This document shows positions 44,404 to 55,606 of a stretch of 64,000 nucleotides of DNA, one piece after another; the stretch's first letter is position 1, and each line of letters opens with the position of its first letter. Source of the stretch: Ganoderma boninense. Lineage: Eukaryota > Basidiomycota > Agaricomycetes > Polyporales > Polyporaceae. Under the pieces are notes generated by a model that saw only the letters and a program-made list of their open reading frames with translations, ran no database searches and had not been told where the DNA came from. The stretch is taken from the NCBI GenBank assembly GCA_002900995.3, contig PJEW03000015.1, positions 124,001-188,000 on the forward strand, read 5' to 3'. Position numbers and translations under genes: made by a program.

Positions 44404-46165
44404 CTACTCCTCCCCAGGAAACAGGTCAGTCCACTTGCTGAGGAGGCCAATGCCACGCTGCCATCGCTCCTTTGCAGTCTCTTTGAACTGACACCCTGTG
44501 GCCTTGAAGTTCTTCTGACTTTGATACCCGCATTGTACCCACCTAAGAATCCCTCCCGCCGTGTACTGTACAAAAGACTGTCGGACTTCGTTCACGGGAT
44601 CATGAAGCTGAGTATTTGAATGCTTGAGCAGGGCGGATGGTATGAGGATGGTGGAGCCGGGTGGGAACTCGATGATGAGTTTCAGGTCCCACAAGACGAG
44701 GTGGCCGCCGAGCTTGGGGTCGAAGCTCCCGATAGCCGTAATCGCGCACCAGCCAACGGGCATGTTCAAGTGATCCATGTGAGTGTAGGCGACCGTGCAC
44801 AGGCCGACATTGAGCGACGCAGCGGCGAAGGGATTTCCCAGAAAGTTGTGCTGCAAAGAGGGGTCGTGGTTGCACACGTCGTTGAGGGCGGCGTTGTATG
44901 CCTCGAACATGCATGGCGCGAGGAGGCGCATGATGGCTGGAAGTACCCCATCAGTGATCGCCACCGAACAAGGGCGCCGACTACGCACCACTGCTGAAGT
45001 TGGCAATCTGATGTACTGCGCGCTGGCGCATGACCGCGTTTAGCACAGCTTGATTATGCGCGGTGTGCGCAAGGTTGGCAATGCGCTGGGGAATTGTTAG
45101 CAGAAGAGAAGGGGTCAGAGGGGGTCACAACACACCTGTTGGCCACCGCCGTAAGAGATGCCGCACGCCACCGCGCTAAACGCACCCCGACGATGCTCGC
45201 GTTGGGCCTTTGAGAACCTGTAGTGTGTTACAAGGAGCTGAAAGATGGATGTCAGTTGGTCATTGACAGTGTCCCAGTTGTCGTCTGCCGTGCAGCTGCC
45301 AAGTGCCCCCATAACATGTCCTGAGCGGGAGAGAATCGGGCGGCATGACCTGAGCAGCCAAGTCCATATTTCAGAAATCAGACGTGGGGGCAGAGGTGAC
45401 GCACCGGCCATCCCATGCCACGTACTCGAAGCCCATGGGCGCGAACTCCTCCTTTGCCTTCGGCCGCACATCCTCCTCCGTCTGCGTCAACCGCTCGCCC
45501 ACGAACACAGTTGATGCCACGCGAACGTCCTCCATGGCTAACGAGAAGTCCATGAGGATGGGGTCCGCTCCGTAGGGTTGGATGCCACTGTTGTCTTGTG
45601 CTAACATGGTCTTAAGGCTATTGGGAGGCTGGCAGGCAACGTGTTCACCAGCAAACAGTGGGTTGGCTGCCTTCCAATGTCGCACTGCGGCCTTCTTGAA
45701 GGGCTTGGACCCCCCTCGCCCCTTGACCTCCGCGAGTAGTTGGCATTTCGCACGGCGTCGAGCATGGGCGGACTGCTTGGCCTTCGCTTTACTTTTAGAA
45801 GGGGGATGCCGGGCCGCCGATTCTGGCACGGTCACAGGTGTGACAGTGAGCTTTGCCGTGTTCATGCTGTCGAGGGCGTCAAGGGCGTCAAGGGCGTCAA
45901 GGGCGTGTACATCAGGGGGTGGCTCGCTGAACCCAGCGGAGGTCTCTGGTACCGAGACGTGAATGCCGTCCTCTTCTGCACTGCTGTCATTACATCGGCC
46001 AAGTGCGTCTTCATACGCGGCGTCGAGGTCGAAGTCCTGTGGCACGTAAATTAGCGGCCCAGGTTCGGAGACCCATGGCGAGAAGGTCCTGCCTCCATGG
46101 GTCTGATGAACCACTTGGTGAGAACGATGTACGCCGGGGTACATAAATGGAGGCAGGCGTACCAT
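44404..46165 (-). CDS. TET/JBP-family 2OG-Fe(II) dioxygenase, intact
   Basis: Exons at 46165-45405, 45349-45136, 45085-44989 and 44936-44404 obey GT..AG and keep phase, giving 534 residues with no lesion. The N-terminal ~230 residues are partly low complexity (three LDA repeats from a 12-bp tandem) and basic. The core follows: HRRGAFSAVACGISYGGGQQ, IANLAHTAHNQAVLNAVM. His410-Met-Asp412 (YTHMDHLNMPVGWCAITAIG) gives two iron ligands, and GGHLVLWDLKLIIEFPPGST comes next. His463 (LLKHSNTQ) is the distal ligand, and Arg476 (RQSFVQYTAGG) is the expected 2-oxoglutarate binder. In this family the enzyme oxidises 5-methylcytosine or a methylated thymine; substrate here is inferred. Head-to-head with the KDZ2 transposase, the arrangement known for KDZ elements that carry TET/JBP genes. 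Confidence 0.88.
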
Positions 46166-46546
46166 TCAGAAGCCTGTGGGCAGGCTGTCCATCGCTGAAC
46201 CTGTGTGTGAGGTGCATGAGAAAGTGCCGCGGTGTGATGTCAACCGCTGCGAGGATGGCCTGGCACCCTGCGTCCCAAGGGCGAGTCTGGGGGGTACACA
46301 AGACACCAACACTGCGGGGTGAAAACAGAGCTCACTTTGACAACCCTTAGGGGGCCTGGAGAACGGTGGGGTGGGAGGGCGCGCAGGCCAAGTGGCACAA
46401 GCGCCGATGTTTGTGTTCGGTGTCACCCTGGTTCGCCATTGTCACACTCACGGGGCCTGTGACGGAACTCCAATTAGCGTGACTGCCCCATTCCGTACCC
46501 AACTGCCCTATCCCGTACCCAACTGCCCAACCCACTCCTCCGATTC
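46166..46546. promoter_or_regulatory. Divergent promoter region between TET/JBP and KDZ2
   Basis: About 380 bp between the two head-to-head starts. It contains a short tandem duplication (CCCGTACCCAACTGCCC-like, 46490-46532). No TATA box was recognised; the call rests on geometry. Confidence 0.4.
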
Positions 46547-49500
46547 ATGTCCAGGCAAAAGTCCAAACGACCATGTAAATTCGCAGATGCTGCGGACACC
46601 TCCCTTTCTGTCGACTTCGACGTCTCGTCCGCGGAAGCTTTCGATGGTGCCGCTCCCTCCTTGTTTAACGTTGACACTGTCTCGAGCGATCTTCGCCGCC
46701 TATATCGCCATGCTCTTCCCATTCCACCCTCTGGATCCCAGTCTCCGGCCCCCTAGGCTTCCGGAAGTCTTCCAGCTCTTGGTGCCCCGGATTCACATGC
46801 AGAGAGCGGGTTTTTCTTGCCCGACGAGGGCTGGTCAACAGCTGACATGGACCCCGCTAGCGAAGAGCAGGCTGAGCGGCCTCTACGCTATGAGACCTCA
46901 GTACGTATGGCGCAGGTTATTTTTTCAGGCTTCACATTGACACTTTAGCCACCAGGACGAACCTATGAAGCAGTTCATTCCCCAACAACAGTTTTATCTC
47001 GACAAAATGCTGTGATGCGAAGGACGCGGAGATTTTATCAAAGACCGCTGCCCCTACTGCCCAGAACCCGCCCATGTGAATGCGGGGTCCATTCGGTGTA
47101 TGGATTGTTGGCCGGGGCCTCTTTCCTGTCACACCTGTGCTATCGGACGCCACGCGAACTTGCCATTTCACCGTGTTAAGGTAAGCTGAGTGCTCCATGT
47201 ACACAAAATAAGGCTTGACGCATCATTCAGCGTTGGAACGGCGTCAGTTTCGATAAGACCAACCTCAAGGCCATCGGGTTGAGGATGCAGCTCAGCCATC
47301 AGCACAACAGCGCCTCTTGCTCCAATCCCATCCCCGTCTGCGACAATTTCACCGTAGTGCACGTTAACGGCCACCACCCTCTCGCCGTGTCGATGTGCGG
47401 TTGCGACCAGGCGGGGCGCGCAGGCAGCCAGGTCTAGCAACTCTTGCGTGCTGACCTCTGGCCCGCTACAGACGCCGAACCCAACACTTGCTTTTCTTTC
47501 GCGCTCCTCGAGCATTACCACATTGTTAGCCTTCAAGGCAAAATCAGTATGTACGACTACTACCAGGCACTCAAGCGTATGACGGACAACACGGGGACCG
47601 TCAGGATCTTCAACCGATACCACGGATTCATGTGCGTAGTCACCCAATGGTGCCACCTCAAGCTACTGAAGAGGGCCAGGCGTGGTCATGACCCGTCTGG
47701 TGTCGTAGGTACAAAGCCCGGGGAGCTGGCTATCTGATGTCCCGCATGCCCACAGCCCAATATGAACCTCCCAGCGGGGTGGGATGACGCACCTTCCAGC
47801 GAGAAGTACGTGAGCTCAACTTACTTCTCGTGGCCGGCTGGACTTACAAAACTCAACTAGGTTCCTGTACACCGTCCACGTTGCGATTGACACGTGCTTC
47901 CGCCTCAAGCGCCGTGACGTCTCCGACGAGCAGCAGGATCCCATTTTGGGCAGTGGTTGGGGGTACTTCGTTGAGGACGCCGCATACAAGGCTATTTTAG
48001 CGCAGTATGGTGATCAGGAAGATGTGCGTTCGCTTTCTTTCTCCCTCTGGCTCTATCTGACACATGGCAGATGTCCACTTGTACTGGCCTCTCTGCCATT
48101 GATCACGCAAATACGAAGTATTCGAAGGGTTATGCGGCGACAGGAGTTGGAGCGGTTGTGTGTGCGCGCCATGAGTTTTGGCTGCTGAGAGCCATGGGTG
48201 ATTTGCAGAAGGGCGAGCGGTACGTGTTTGTCCAGGGTCTGTAGCTTCTGCATGTGTTCTCAATGGCGACAAGATACGTCAACATGGATTATGTGTTCGC
48301 CTGTGCCATGCAGGATTTTCTGTCCCTCCAAAAACTCGTCAGCTACGATATCGCTTGCTAGTGGTGGAAAGGGCTTCAAGATCGTCTCGCAGTGTTTCCA
48401 TCATATCTCCAAGTCCCTCTCCTGAACGGCTCAATTGCATACGTGATCTCCAAGCTCCACTACGCTAGCCACAAGCCAGAAGGCCATTCGCCATTCTCAC
48501 TGAACTTCCGCCTGGGATCTGGTCACTCCGACAGAGAAGGGATCGAGCGTCGGTGGTGGTGGATCCAACCTGTTGTCAGCAGTACACGGGTGATGGGGCC
48601 GGGCGCACGTCAAGGAGTCCTGGAGGACCAACTGAGCTACTCAAACTGGCGCAAGACTGTAGAGCTACGTGCGTGCTCTCTCTGTGCAATATCTCGCCTC
48701 CGCTAACCTTTTCTGCAGCGACCACTCTTCGCAACCGCCTACGGATTGCATACAAGACCTACTTGGAGCAATGGCAAGTTTTCACGGAGCTTACGGAGTC
48801 GCTCATTCCAGAGAATGTCGCCAAATGGGGGGCAGCAATCCAAGCATAGGAGAAGGACCCCTTCAACCAGGATGACTCTTACGTCGTAACCTCGCAAGGT
48901 GAGTTGAGAACTGTCACAACGTGTTAGCCATTAACTCAAGTCAATCAGGCTTGACCGAAGCGGAGACACTGCACGTGCTCTCGCACGAGGAACAGCAAGC
49001 AAGCGCACGGCTGGGTTACGTCACAATCCACGACATTAGTGCCCTGGGATTCGTAACGATGGGCTTGGAGCTTGAAGCTCAACAGTTAGTTGTGCACCCT
49101 CATCTGGTATTGAAACTTCACTGACCACATTTACTAGGATGTGCTTGCAAGCTGATGTGAAGGATGCCACTCCAGGCAAGGCAACAGAGATTCTTGAACG
49201 CCGTATAGCCATGCGCTGGAAGATTCAGAAATTTCGCGAAGTCCAGAAGGTTTACATGCCCGGCGCAGCTACAATTGTCGAGCAGGATATCAACTGCCAA
49301 ACAACTGTCGAGGACATCGAGAACGTCCGGCTCGCGCTGCCCTCCACCATCAACCCTGCACGCTGGGCTGTTGCGTGCTCCGAACGCATCCAGGAACTGG
49401 AAGCGTGTCTGCGTGAGGCCCAGTGCCGCGATGCCCTGCAGGATATCCGCAACAAACCGCACGCCATCGACCACTTGTATCGCTACAAAAAGCTCCATGT

Positions 49501-50158
49501 ACACCACCAGGGACCCAACACTCGTGCCCGGAATGATATCGCAAACAAGGACAAGCGCAAACTCTGCGCGGTTCAGAAGTACCGCCGAGCGTGCCTGGCA
49601 AAGCTTGCACTCTCGGGCCCTGGCGCATGGGAGAACGAGTTGCGGGTCTTGAACGACAGCGACATCCGTGGCCTGCAAGAGGACGACCCCACTTCTGCGG
49701 CTGCACAGAGGAAGAGGAAGCACCCGAACGACTGGCCGGAGCCCGCTGAGGGAAGGCGACAAATCTCTTGGATATGGCGTGCATCCGACGTCAATGGCAC
49801 GGGCGAGATGGTCGACTCACTTCGCGTCGAATGGCTGAAGGCACGCGCGCATGTTATGCACTGGCAAGAGGAGGTCAAGCTCCTTCTGGAGGAGATGCGG
49901 TGGGTTTTTGCCAGCCACCACTTCCATGAAGGGGCTTGGCTTGCGCAGGTGGACTCACAGGCGGACGTCGGTGCTGCGTTGCGCGAAGGCCTCGTCGCCT
50001 ATGCTCAAAAGCGGGCCAATGTGCAGCGGGCAATGCGGGCCACATTCCGGGCCACATGCTTGGCTGTCGCGCGGATGGCTGATGGCGGTACGGGCAGTGA
50101 GTGGGTGGACGACGGGGTGCCTGGTTCAGTAGCGCCATGCGAGGATGATGAGCACTGA
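46547..50158 (+). pseudogene. KDZ transposase with CxC2 domain, four premature stops (KDZ2)
   Basis: Blocks from 46547 (MSRQKSKRPCKFADAADTS) run through a cysteine cluster at about 47045-47165 (CPYCPEPAHVNAGSIRCMDC, CHTCAIGRHANLPFHRV). The CxC2-like region follows (VVHVNGHHPLAVSMCGC, SFALLEHYHIVSLQGKISMY), then FLYTVHVAIDTCFRLKRRD. The catalytic core has NMDYVFA, YDIAC and REGIERRWWWI. A long helical C-terminus runs from 49139 (EDIENVRLALPSTINPARW, HVHHQGPNTRARNDI, PAEGRRQISWIW) to 50158. Stops interrupt otherwise open family sequence: TGA 47013-47015, TGA 47735-47737, TAG 48359-48361 (after YDIAC, where Gln is usual) and TAG 48847-48849 (where Trp is usual). The introns look normal. The C-terminal exon of 339 codons is clean. 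Confidence 0.85.
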
Positions 50159-50247
50159 GAGTACGACTCCCAGGCCATGTACGAACTAGACGGAGAAGAT
50201 CTAGAGGTAGATCACATGCGTATCTAATGATGTCAATGAACTTCTTA

Positions 50248-50550
50248 TGCCCTGGAAACCCCTGCATGCATCCTGTCGCGTGCCCTCTCACCTGCATGTC
50301 TCAATAAGGAAATGATACGAGGATGAGTGCTGCACCGAGCCGGATGGCAACGCTCGCGAACGCCGTGTGCGCCCTGTACCCGCCACCCGCTTGTTTAGGA
50401 AGGCTGCCGACAAGCCGACGGAGGCCCCCAATAGCCGTACAGCACCCGGAGAACGCCCCGGCGGTTCATAATAAATCATGCCAACAACCGTAAAATGATG
50501 TAAAATGGCCCTAGGATATAACCGTAAGATGATATATCATTATTACAACA
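50248..50550 (+). repeat. 303-bp terminal repeat, left copy (KDZ2 unit)
   Basis: Matches 55304-55606 over its whole 303 bp at roughly nine bases in ten. In the present order the two are direct repeats starting TGCCCYGGAAACC and ending ATTAYACAACA-type sequence. This copy sits in the inverted segment, so before the inversion it pointed the other way and the pair were terminal inverted repeats with outer ends TGTTGTRATAATGATATATC. Its outer end touches hAT2 piece B, its inner end the KDZ2 gene. Confidence 0.85.
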
Positions 50551-52759
50551 GCAGCTGTCGTCGTCGATGCAGTCGTCTGGGGCGGCGTCAAGCTCATCAA
50601 GAATGTCAAAGATGTTCTGCAGTGCGGCAACCATGTTAGTCAGTGTGCAGTGGCGTCCGAGTGAACAGAAACATTAATACATACCCAGTCATCCTTAACC
50701 TTCGGGGCTTCTGCATCCTCATCTTCTGAGGGGTGCTCGTTGTCGTCCGAGCCATGCACTGAGCTGGACGCACGCGAGCTTGTAGTGTGGGTGCTCGGGG
50801 CATGCGAGCTCGCAGGAGCTCACACCGCGCGAACTCGCGGATGGAGTCTCATCGCCACGCTCGTGCTCATCTTGAGTCCTGTTGAAGTGGCCGGCATAGC
50901 ACGCGGCGTACTCCTGCTCGACGAGCTCGCACGCAGTGCGCTGCCATTTGCCAGGCCACTTGAACCTTCGGAAATAATCTAGCTTGTGCTGAGGGTGCAG
51001 GACTGGCGCAAGACGCAAAGGTTAGCAAAAAAACATGGTGGTGCACTGTAAAACTCACCCATGGTGATCCGGTAGGTTGCAGACTCGTCAGTGAGTGAGT
51101 AGTACTTGTCGACAGTCTTCTTGGCCAGGCCGCACGCCATCTGTACCGCATTCGAATATGCTGGGTTGCAGCACGCGTTTGTCAACGTCTCCTCGACGTG
51201 ATTCATGGCCGGAATCACGCGTGCAAGGTTCGGGACGTCACGAGAGAAGTATAGTGTAGCGCTCTTGAAGACCTGTGGGTGATGGGGTGCATGTGGAGGG
51301 TCCGAGTGCCAGGTCGCAGCGATGGTGGGATTCCAGGGTGCAGGTCGAGGAACAGCGTCGGCGCGATGCAGATAAAAGGTGAACCGAGAACCGAGAAAGA
51401 TTGTGGTGAGGAAGCGAGGGTATGGAGCAGTATGGACAGTTGTGGTCACGGCAGAGTGCGTGAGTGTTAGACGGGGTTCACGGTCAGAGGGGGATTGTGG
51501 GCGGACGCCATGGGTTCAATGGCGAGGCGGGGAACCCCGAGGAGAGGATGGCATGGGTGCGAGGTTCATTAGCAAGGTTCAACAGTAGAGTTCAGGCAGC
51601 ACATGAACCTCAAGGACCTCTTGCACCTGTGTTAGCATTGCCCACAACTCATCGTCCTGCTTGTATGCTCGGAGCCCATTCGCCGGTCACATCGTCATTT
51701 TATCGACGACTTCACGATACTCAAGCGCGAAGTTCAGCATATCGAACGTGGAGTTCCACCAGGTTCGGACATCTCGGGGTAGCAAGCGCTCCGGGAGCCC
51801 CACCTCCTTGCACACCCTCTTCCACTCCGGGAGGAGCCTCGTACTGGAGTTGATGATTTTGAAACCCAAGGTACGAATCTGTATTGTCGTCATGAGCATG
51901 GGCGCTGAGATTTTTAACAAACCATGACTAACCTTCGCGATTGCTAGCTTAAACGGCCGTACATCGGTCTCAAATTCCTGCCGCTCCTCCTCCGACGGGT
52001 CCTCCATCGGGTCGATGTCGTCGCCGGTGTTGTCTATGCTCTCCTCGTCCTCATCATCCTCGTCATCCTCGTCCTCGTCCTCTTCCTCTTCCGCTTGTCG
52101 ATCCGCGCACTTGCGCGCATTCCGTTTCTGTTCATGTTCCTGCTCAAACTCTTCAAGGTCAGCAGCAAGTTTGCGAAGCTTGCGCTCCTTGTCGTCCTTG
52201 CCCGGGACGTGCTCCTTTGGCTGCACGTCGAACTCGCAAATCAAAGACTTTACAATCAAGCTCAAGACGTGCAGAAAGCAGCGCATGCGGGACCATTGCC
52301 CATCAAAGAGGGGGAGGTATTCAATGAGCTCCTGGACCATGGTGTCGTTGTTAGAAGTGTTGTTGCAGGTGATGCGGACGCGCTAGATGTTTCAAACATG
52401 AGTAGTCTGAGCGTAGTCTGAGCGTGCGTCGACCGTGCGCACAAGCTGCGTACCTTCTTGCTAATCCCGAACTCTTGCAGGACTGGCGCGAACGCATCCG
52501 TGAGGTGCGCGCCTGTGTGCGATTTTGTGACTTGGACAACTTCGAGGACCATGGTAATCGGCCCGCCCTTGTACTCGAAGTGTACACACAACACGACAAA
52601 GGAGCGGTGATTCGGAGAAGTCCAGGCGTCCGTGGTGAACGCCAGGGACCCTTGGTACTCCTGGAAACCAGTGCACGTCAGAAGATCGACATCTCAACGC
52701 GCGACACCCTCTCTTACCTGCAAGATCTTCGCGATCCGGTTGCGCGTCTGCGCAAAGAC
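50551..52759 (-). pseudogene. hAT2 transposase, piece B (central part)
   Basis: Read on the minus strand from 52759. It begins VFAQTRNRIAKILQ, exactly where piece A stops. It continues TTDAWTSPNHRSFVVLCVHF, MRCFLHVLSLIVKSLICEF, a long acidic run, PRDVRTWWNSTFDMLNFALE, YFSRDVPNLARVIPAMNHVE and FRRFKWPGKWQRTACELVEQ. It ends near 50551 with NIFDILDELDAAPDD. All blocks follow the hAT1 order. It stops at the outer end of the 303-bp repeat, and the remaining C-terminal part is at 55607 on the other strand. The first 5 bp (GTCTT in coding sense) repeat the last 5 bp of piece A. Confidence 0.88.
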
Positions 52760-52791
52760 TGTCATGAACTGCACGCTCGGCACCTACCCCG
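52760..52791 (+). repeat. First 32 bp of the chromovirus LTR
   Basis: TGTCATGAACTGCACGCTCG plus 12 further bases match the LTR start with two changes, then break off at CCCCG where segment X begins. It is the outer tip of the original 5' LTR, still beside its AAGAC (GTCTT) target duplication at 52755-52759. Confidence 0.85.
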
Positions 52792-53204
52792 TCCACCAGC
52801 ATGGCTTTCGACATTGTGGATGTCGCACACCCAGTGATGTCCAGGGTCACCGTCACCCGCTGTAAACGCAAGCAGAAAGTCAAGGAGGGAAAATCGGGCA
52901 AACACACAATATTCACGCTGATGCGGTACAACTACCTCAGGCAATTCCTCGACGATTTCCTTGAGCTGCGCGGGAAGAAGCGAGCCCCTCAGAACCAGTT
53001 CTGGAACACAGTTTTTGTGGTTACTGAGAGAAATTTCCCTGGTTCCTCCTATTCAACCAGGACCCAGAACCAGGTGTCGAACTGGTTGAGCCCGCCGAAA
53101 GTCTCGATCCGGCAGGGCTATTGGAGCAGAAGGGCGATATCATTGAGAGGACGCAAGGGGTACGCAAATGTCCTTAGGATCGTCGTCTTTGTATTGTGCT
53201 CACA
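52792..53204 (+). repeat. 413-bp segment X, copy 2
   Basis: Nearly identical inverted duplicate of 41224-41636, likewise followed by the chromovirus LTR. The join to the 32-bp LTR tip is at CCCCG, which is also present next to X in copy 1 (GCCCCGTG), so a few bases of microhomology mark the junction. Confidence 0.9.
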
Positions 53205-53664
53205 TGTCATGAACAGCACGCTCGGCACCTACTCCGGCGTCTCTATTTCCCTTTTTGGACTGTTTGCCTCCCACGTCGTCCTTATTGTCCTCCGTTGTTT
53301 AGCAAACCTGTCCCTTGTTCTCGCAGTACAATAACTCCTGTTACTCATTGTTCCCGTCGTCATTGTACTACATACCATTGTTCTTCCACTGGTTCCCGTG
53401 TCCATAGTTACCTATTGTTCCCGGTTCCCATTGTCCGTTACATGTATATAAGGCCTGTACTTTGCTACCTGGAGACCTCAGTTTCGACCTCTTGTCTCCA
53501 GGTAAGCCTCACTGTATTCTCGCTCGTTAGTTACTCGCTCAATACATCTTGTCTCCAGCCTGACTGTCGAGCCCTGCTCCGCTCTCGCTGCACAAGTGCT
53601 CGTCGACGCCCTTGCTCGTCTCGTAAGCCTCCTCCCTGATCTTACTTGACAGCCAGTCGTAACA
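53205..53664 (+). repeat. Chromovirus-type LTR, solo, opposite orientation
   Basis: Third copy of the 460-bp LTR, TGTCATGAAC...GTAACA on the plus strand. No internal element sequence follows; the next base starts the gene at 53665. Together with X it forms an inverted repeat with 40764-41636. Confidence 0.92.
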
Positions 53665-55119
53665 TGAGGTCCCGGACGGTGCGGAAATCCTGACGCTCTC
53701 GGATTTGGACATGCCTGAGACCGTACTCCCCTTCCTCAATCGTCTCAGTCCCGAAGTCCGTCGCCAACAGCTCTACTGGTACGGCCTTTCGACTGAATAT
53801 GACCGCAGGTGCATCGCTGCCAGGATCCTCAGAAGTGAGCTGTGTCGCTCTCTCGCCGCTCGGCCTCGACCAAGGTCCTTTCGGCTCAACATCTGCCGCG
53901 GGGCAGAAATCCAAGACTAAGAAGACTAGTAAAGGCAAAAGTTCAGCGAGAACCCCCGCCCAGCCCGATTCCACCTCCCCGAGGAGATCTGCAAGGCGTC
54001 GCGCAACTAAGTCGTCCACTGCGATGAACTCCGGATCGACATCGTCCGCCCCACAAGTGCTCGACACTCCCACGACCACCAATCCCAGCGAGCTGGAGAG
54101 TGGCTCCTCCGCGGCTGATGCGGCGCTTGCAAACGAGCCGGCCTCGCAGACCCTTCTCCTAGGACATGGTCAAGTGGCGCCTACGCCACCCCAAGACGTC
54201 TTTCAAGCTGTTGAGTTGACCCCTGTTCTGGCCCCAGGAGCAGACGGAGCTGCTCCAGCTGACCCCGGTGCTGAGCGTGTCACAAATCTGCCCACTGCCT
54301 CAGTGCAGCCGGCATCAAGTGGCCCCTCGTCAGAAGGCATGGCAGATCAGGTGGGGTCCCCGGCATCCACGGTGTTGTTGCCGTGGATGTTGGATGAGGA
54401 CGGATGGCCTGACTGGTTGAAACATACCTACAACTGGCTCCACAGTTCGCAAGAAGTTCTCGGGCGCGACTTCATGTGTGCCACGGACTGGTGGACAGTT
54501 CTCGAATGCGCGTACAATTGGGAGACCTCTGTGAGTCTTACATGCAACTCATAGCTCGTGTTCAACACTGACATCGAATTAGCCAAAGGGATACGCAACG
54601 CAAAGTCGCCCAGAACAAGTTGCCCATTGGCTGCGTGTCCTTCGCGCAGACGTTGAGAAGATCCCGGTGATTGAAGACACGCAGGAGTATGCGCGCTGCT
54701 GGTGGGAGTGGTGGGGCAATCTTCAGCCAGACTGGCGGCAGCGAGACGCTGCTGGCCATCCCCTCGCGAGCGGAGATGGAGACTTGGACGTGCTGAAGAA
54801 ACCCAGGAAGAACAGCATCCAGATCGTCCTGCTCTCTCTCGCGTGGTGGGGGCTGTTGGTCGCAGACACCCGGCGCAACAGCTACGATGCCGTGGTGCAT
54901 GAGGACTGGTGCGCCGCGGCAAAGGACGTCGCATGGGCGGTCTCGAAGCTCATGTCTTGGGCTGGAAAGAGGTGGGAGCACTCGCGCTGCAGTCTGCCTT
55001 TGTGTCGCTTTATTGATCGGTGGGTTGCAGGAAACGTGGCCTCAGTGAGGATGCAGAAGCAGAGGAAGCCTCCCCACCTGACAAGTGTCGTCGCCGTCAG
55101 TGAGAAGTCCCCTGCATAG
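53665..55119 (+). pseudogene. Hypothetical gene truncated at its 5' end by the solo LTR
   Basis: The coding sequence is open from the first base after the LTR (EVPDGAEILTLSDLDMPETV) with no start, so the 5' part was cut away. Blocks: 53665 to about 53834, about 53907-54530 and 54583-55119; the last intron (GTGAGT...TTAG) fits in phase. The middle is low complexity with a basic KTKKTSKGKSS segment. The C-terminal ~200 residues are ordered and tryptophan-rich (WMLDEDGWPDWLKHTYNWL, WWEWWGNLQPDWRQRD, IVLLSLAWWGLLVADTRRN). Proteins with this WW-x-LQP-x-WR module are common in mushroom genomes; function unknown. It lies next to the right 303-bp repeat and is probably cargo of the KDZ2 unit. Confidence 0.55.
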
Positions 55120-55303
55120 ACACGCTGGCAGCTGGGATGCCAGCCCTTCACTCTCCCGCATCTGCAACCCATCACAGTTCCTGCTTGCGTCTGTCACCCC
55201 CTCTCATAGTTTGCTGTAGCCTGTCGTCGCTGCTCTCGTCTTGGACCTTTCCTTTTAGAGTAGTAATAATGATGACTTAATGTTTCCCATACCCCAGTTG
55301 TAA

Positions 55304-55606
55304 TGCCCCGGAAACCCCCACGCGCATCCTGTTGCGTGCCCTCTCACCTGCATGTCTCAATAAGGAAATGATACGAGGATGAGTGCTGCGCCGAGCCGGA
55401 CGGCAACGCTCGCAAACGCCGTGCGCGCCCTGTACCCGCCGCCCACTCGTTTAGGAAGGCTGCTGACAAGCTGACAGAGGCCCCCAATAGCCGTACGGCA
55501 CCCGGAGAACACCCCAGCGGTTCATAATAAATCACGCCAACAACCGTAAAATGATGTAAAACGGCCCTAGGATATAACCGTAAGATGATATATCATTATC
55601 ACAACA
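55304..55606 (+). repeat. 303-bp terminal repeat, right copy (KDZ2 unit)
   Basis: Partner of 50248-50550. Its outer end (55606) touches hAT2 piece C, its inner end the truncated gene. The 5-8 bp next to the outer ends of the two copies do not match, so no target duplication can be shown. Confidence 0.85.

Noticed and set aside
50248..55606. Reading the two 303-bp repeats as LTRs of one retrotransposon (direct, TG...CA)
   Set aside because: The interior has no retroelement genes but holds hAT2 piece B, segment X and a host-like gene. The flanks show no 5-bp duplication in any pairing. After undoing the inversion the copies are inverted, not direct. Independent solo LTRs remain a weaker alternative.
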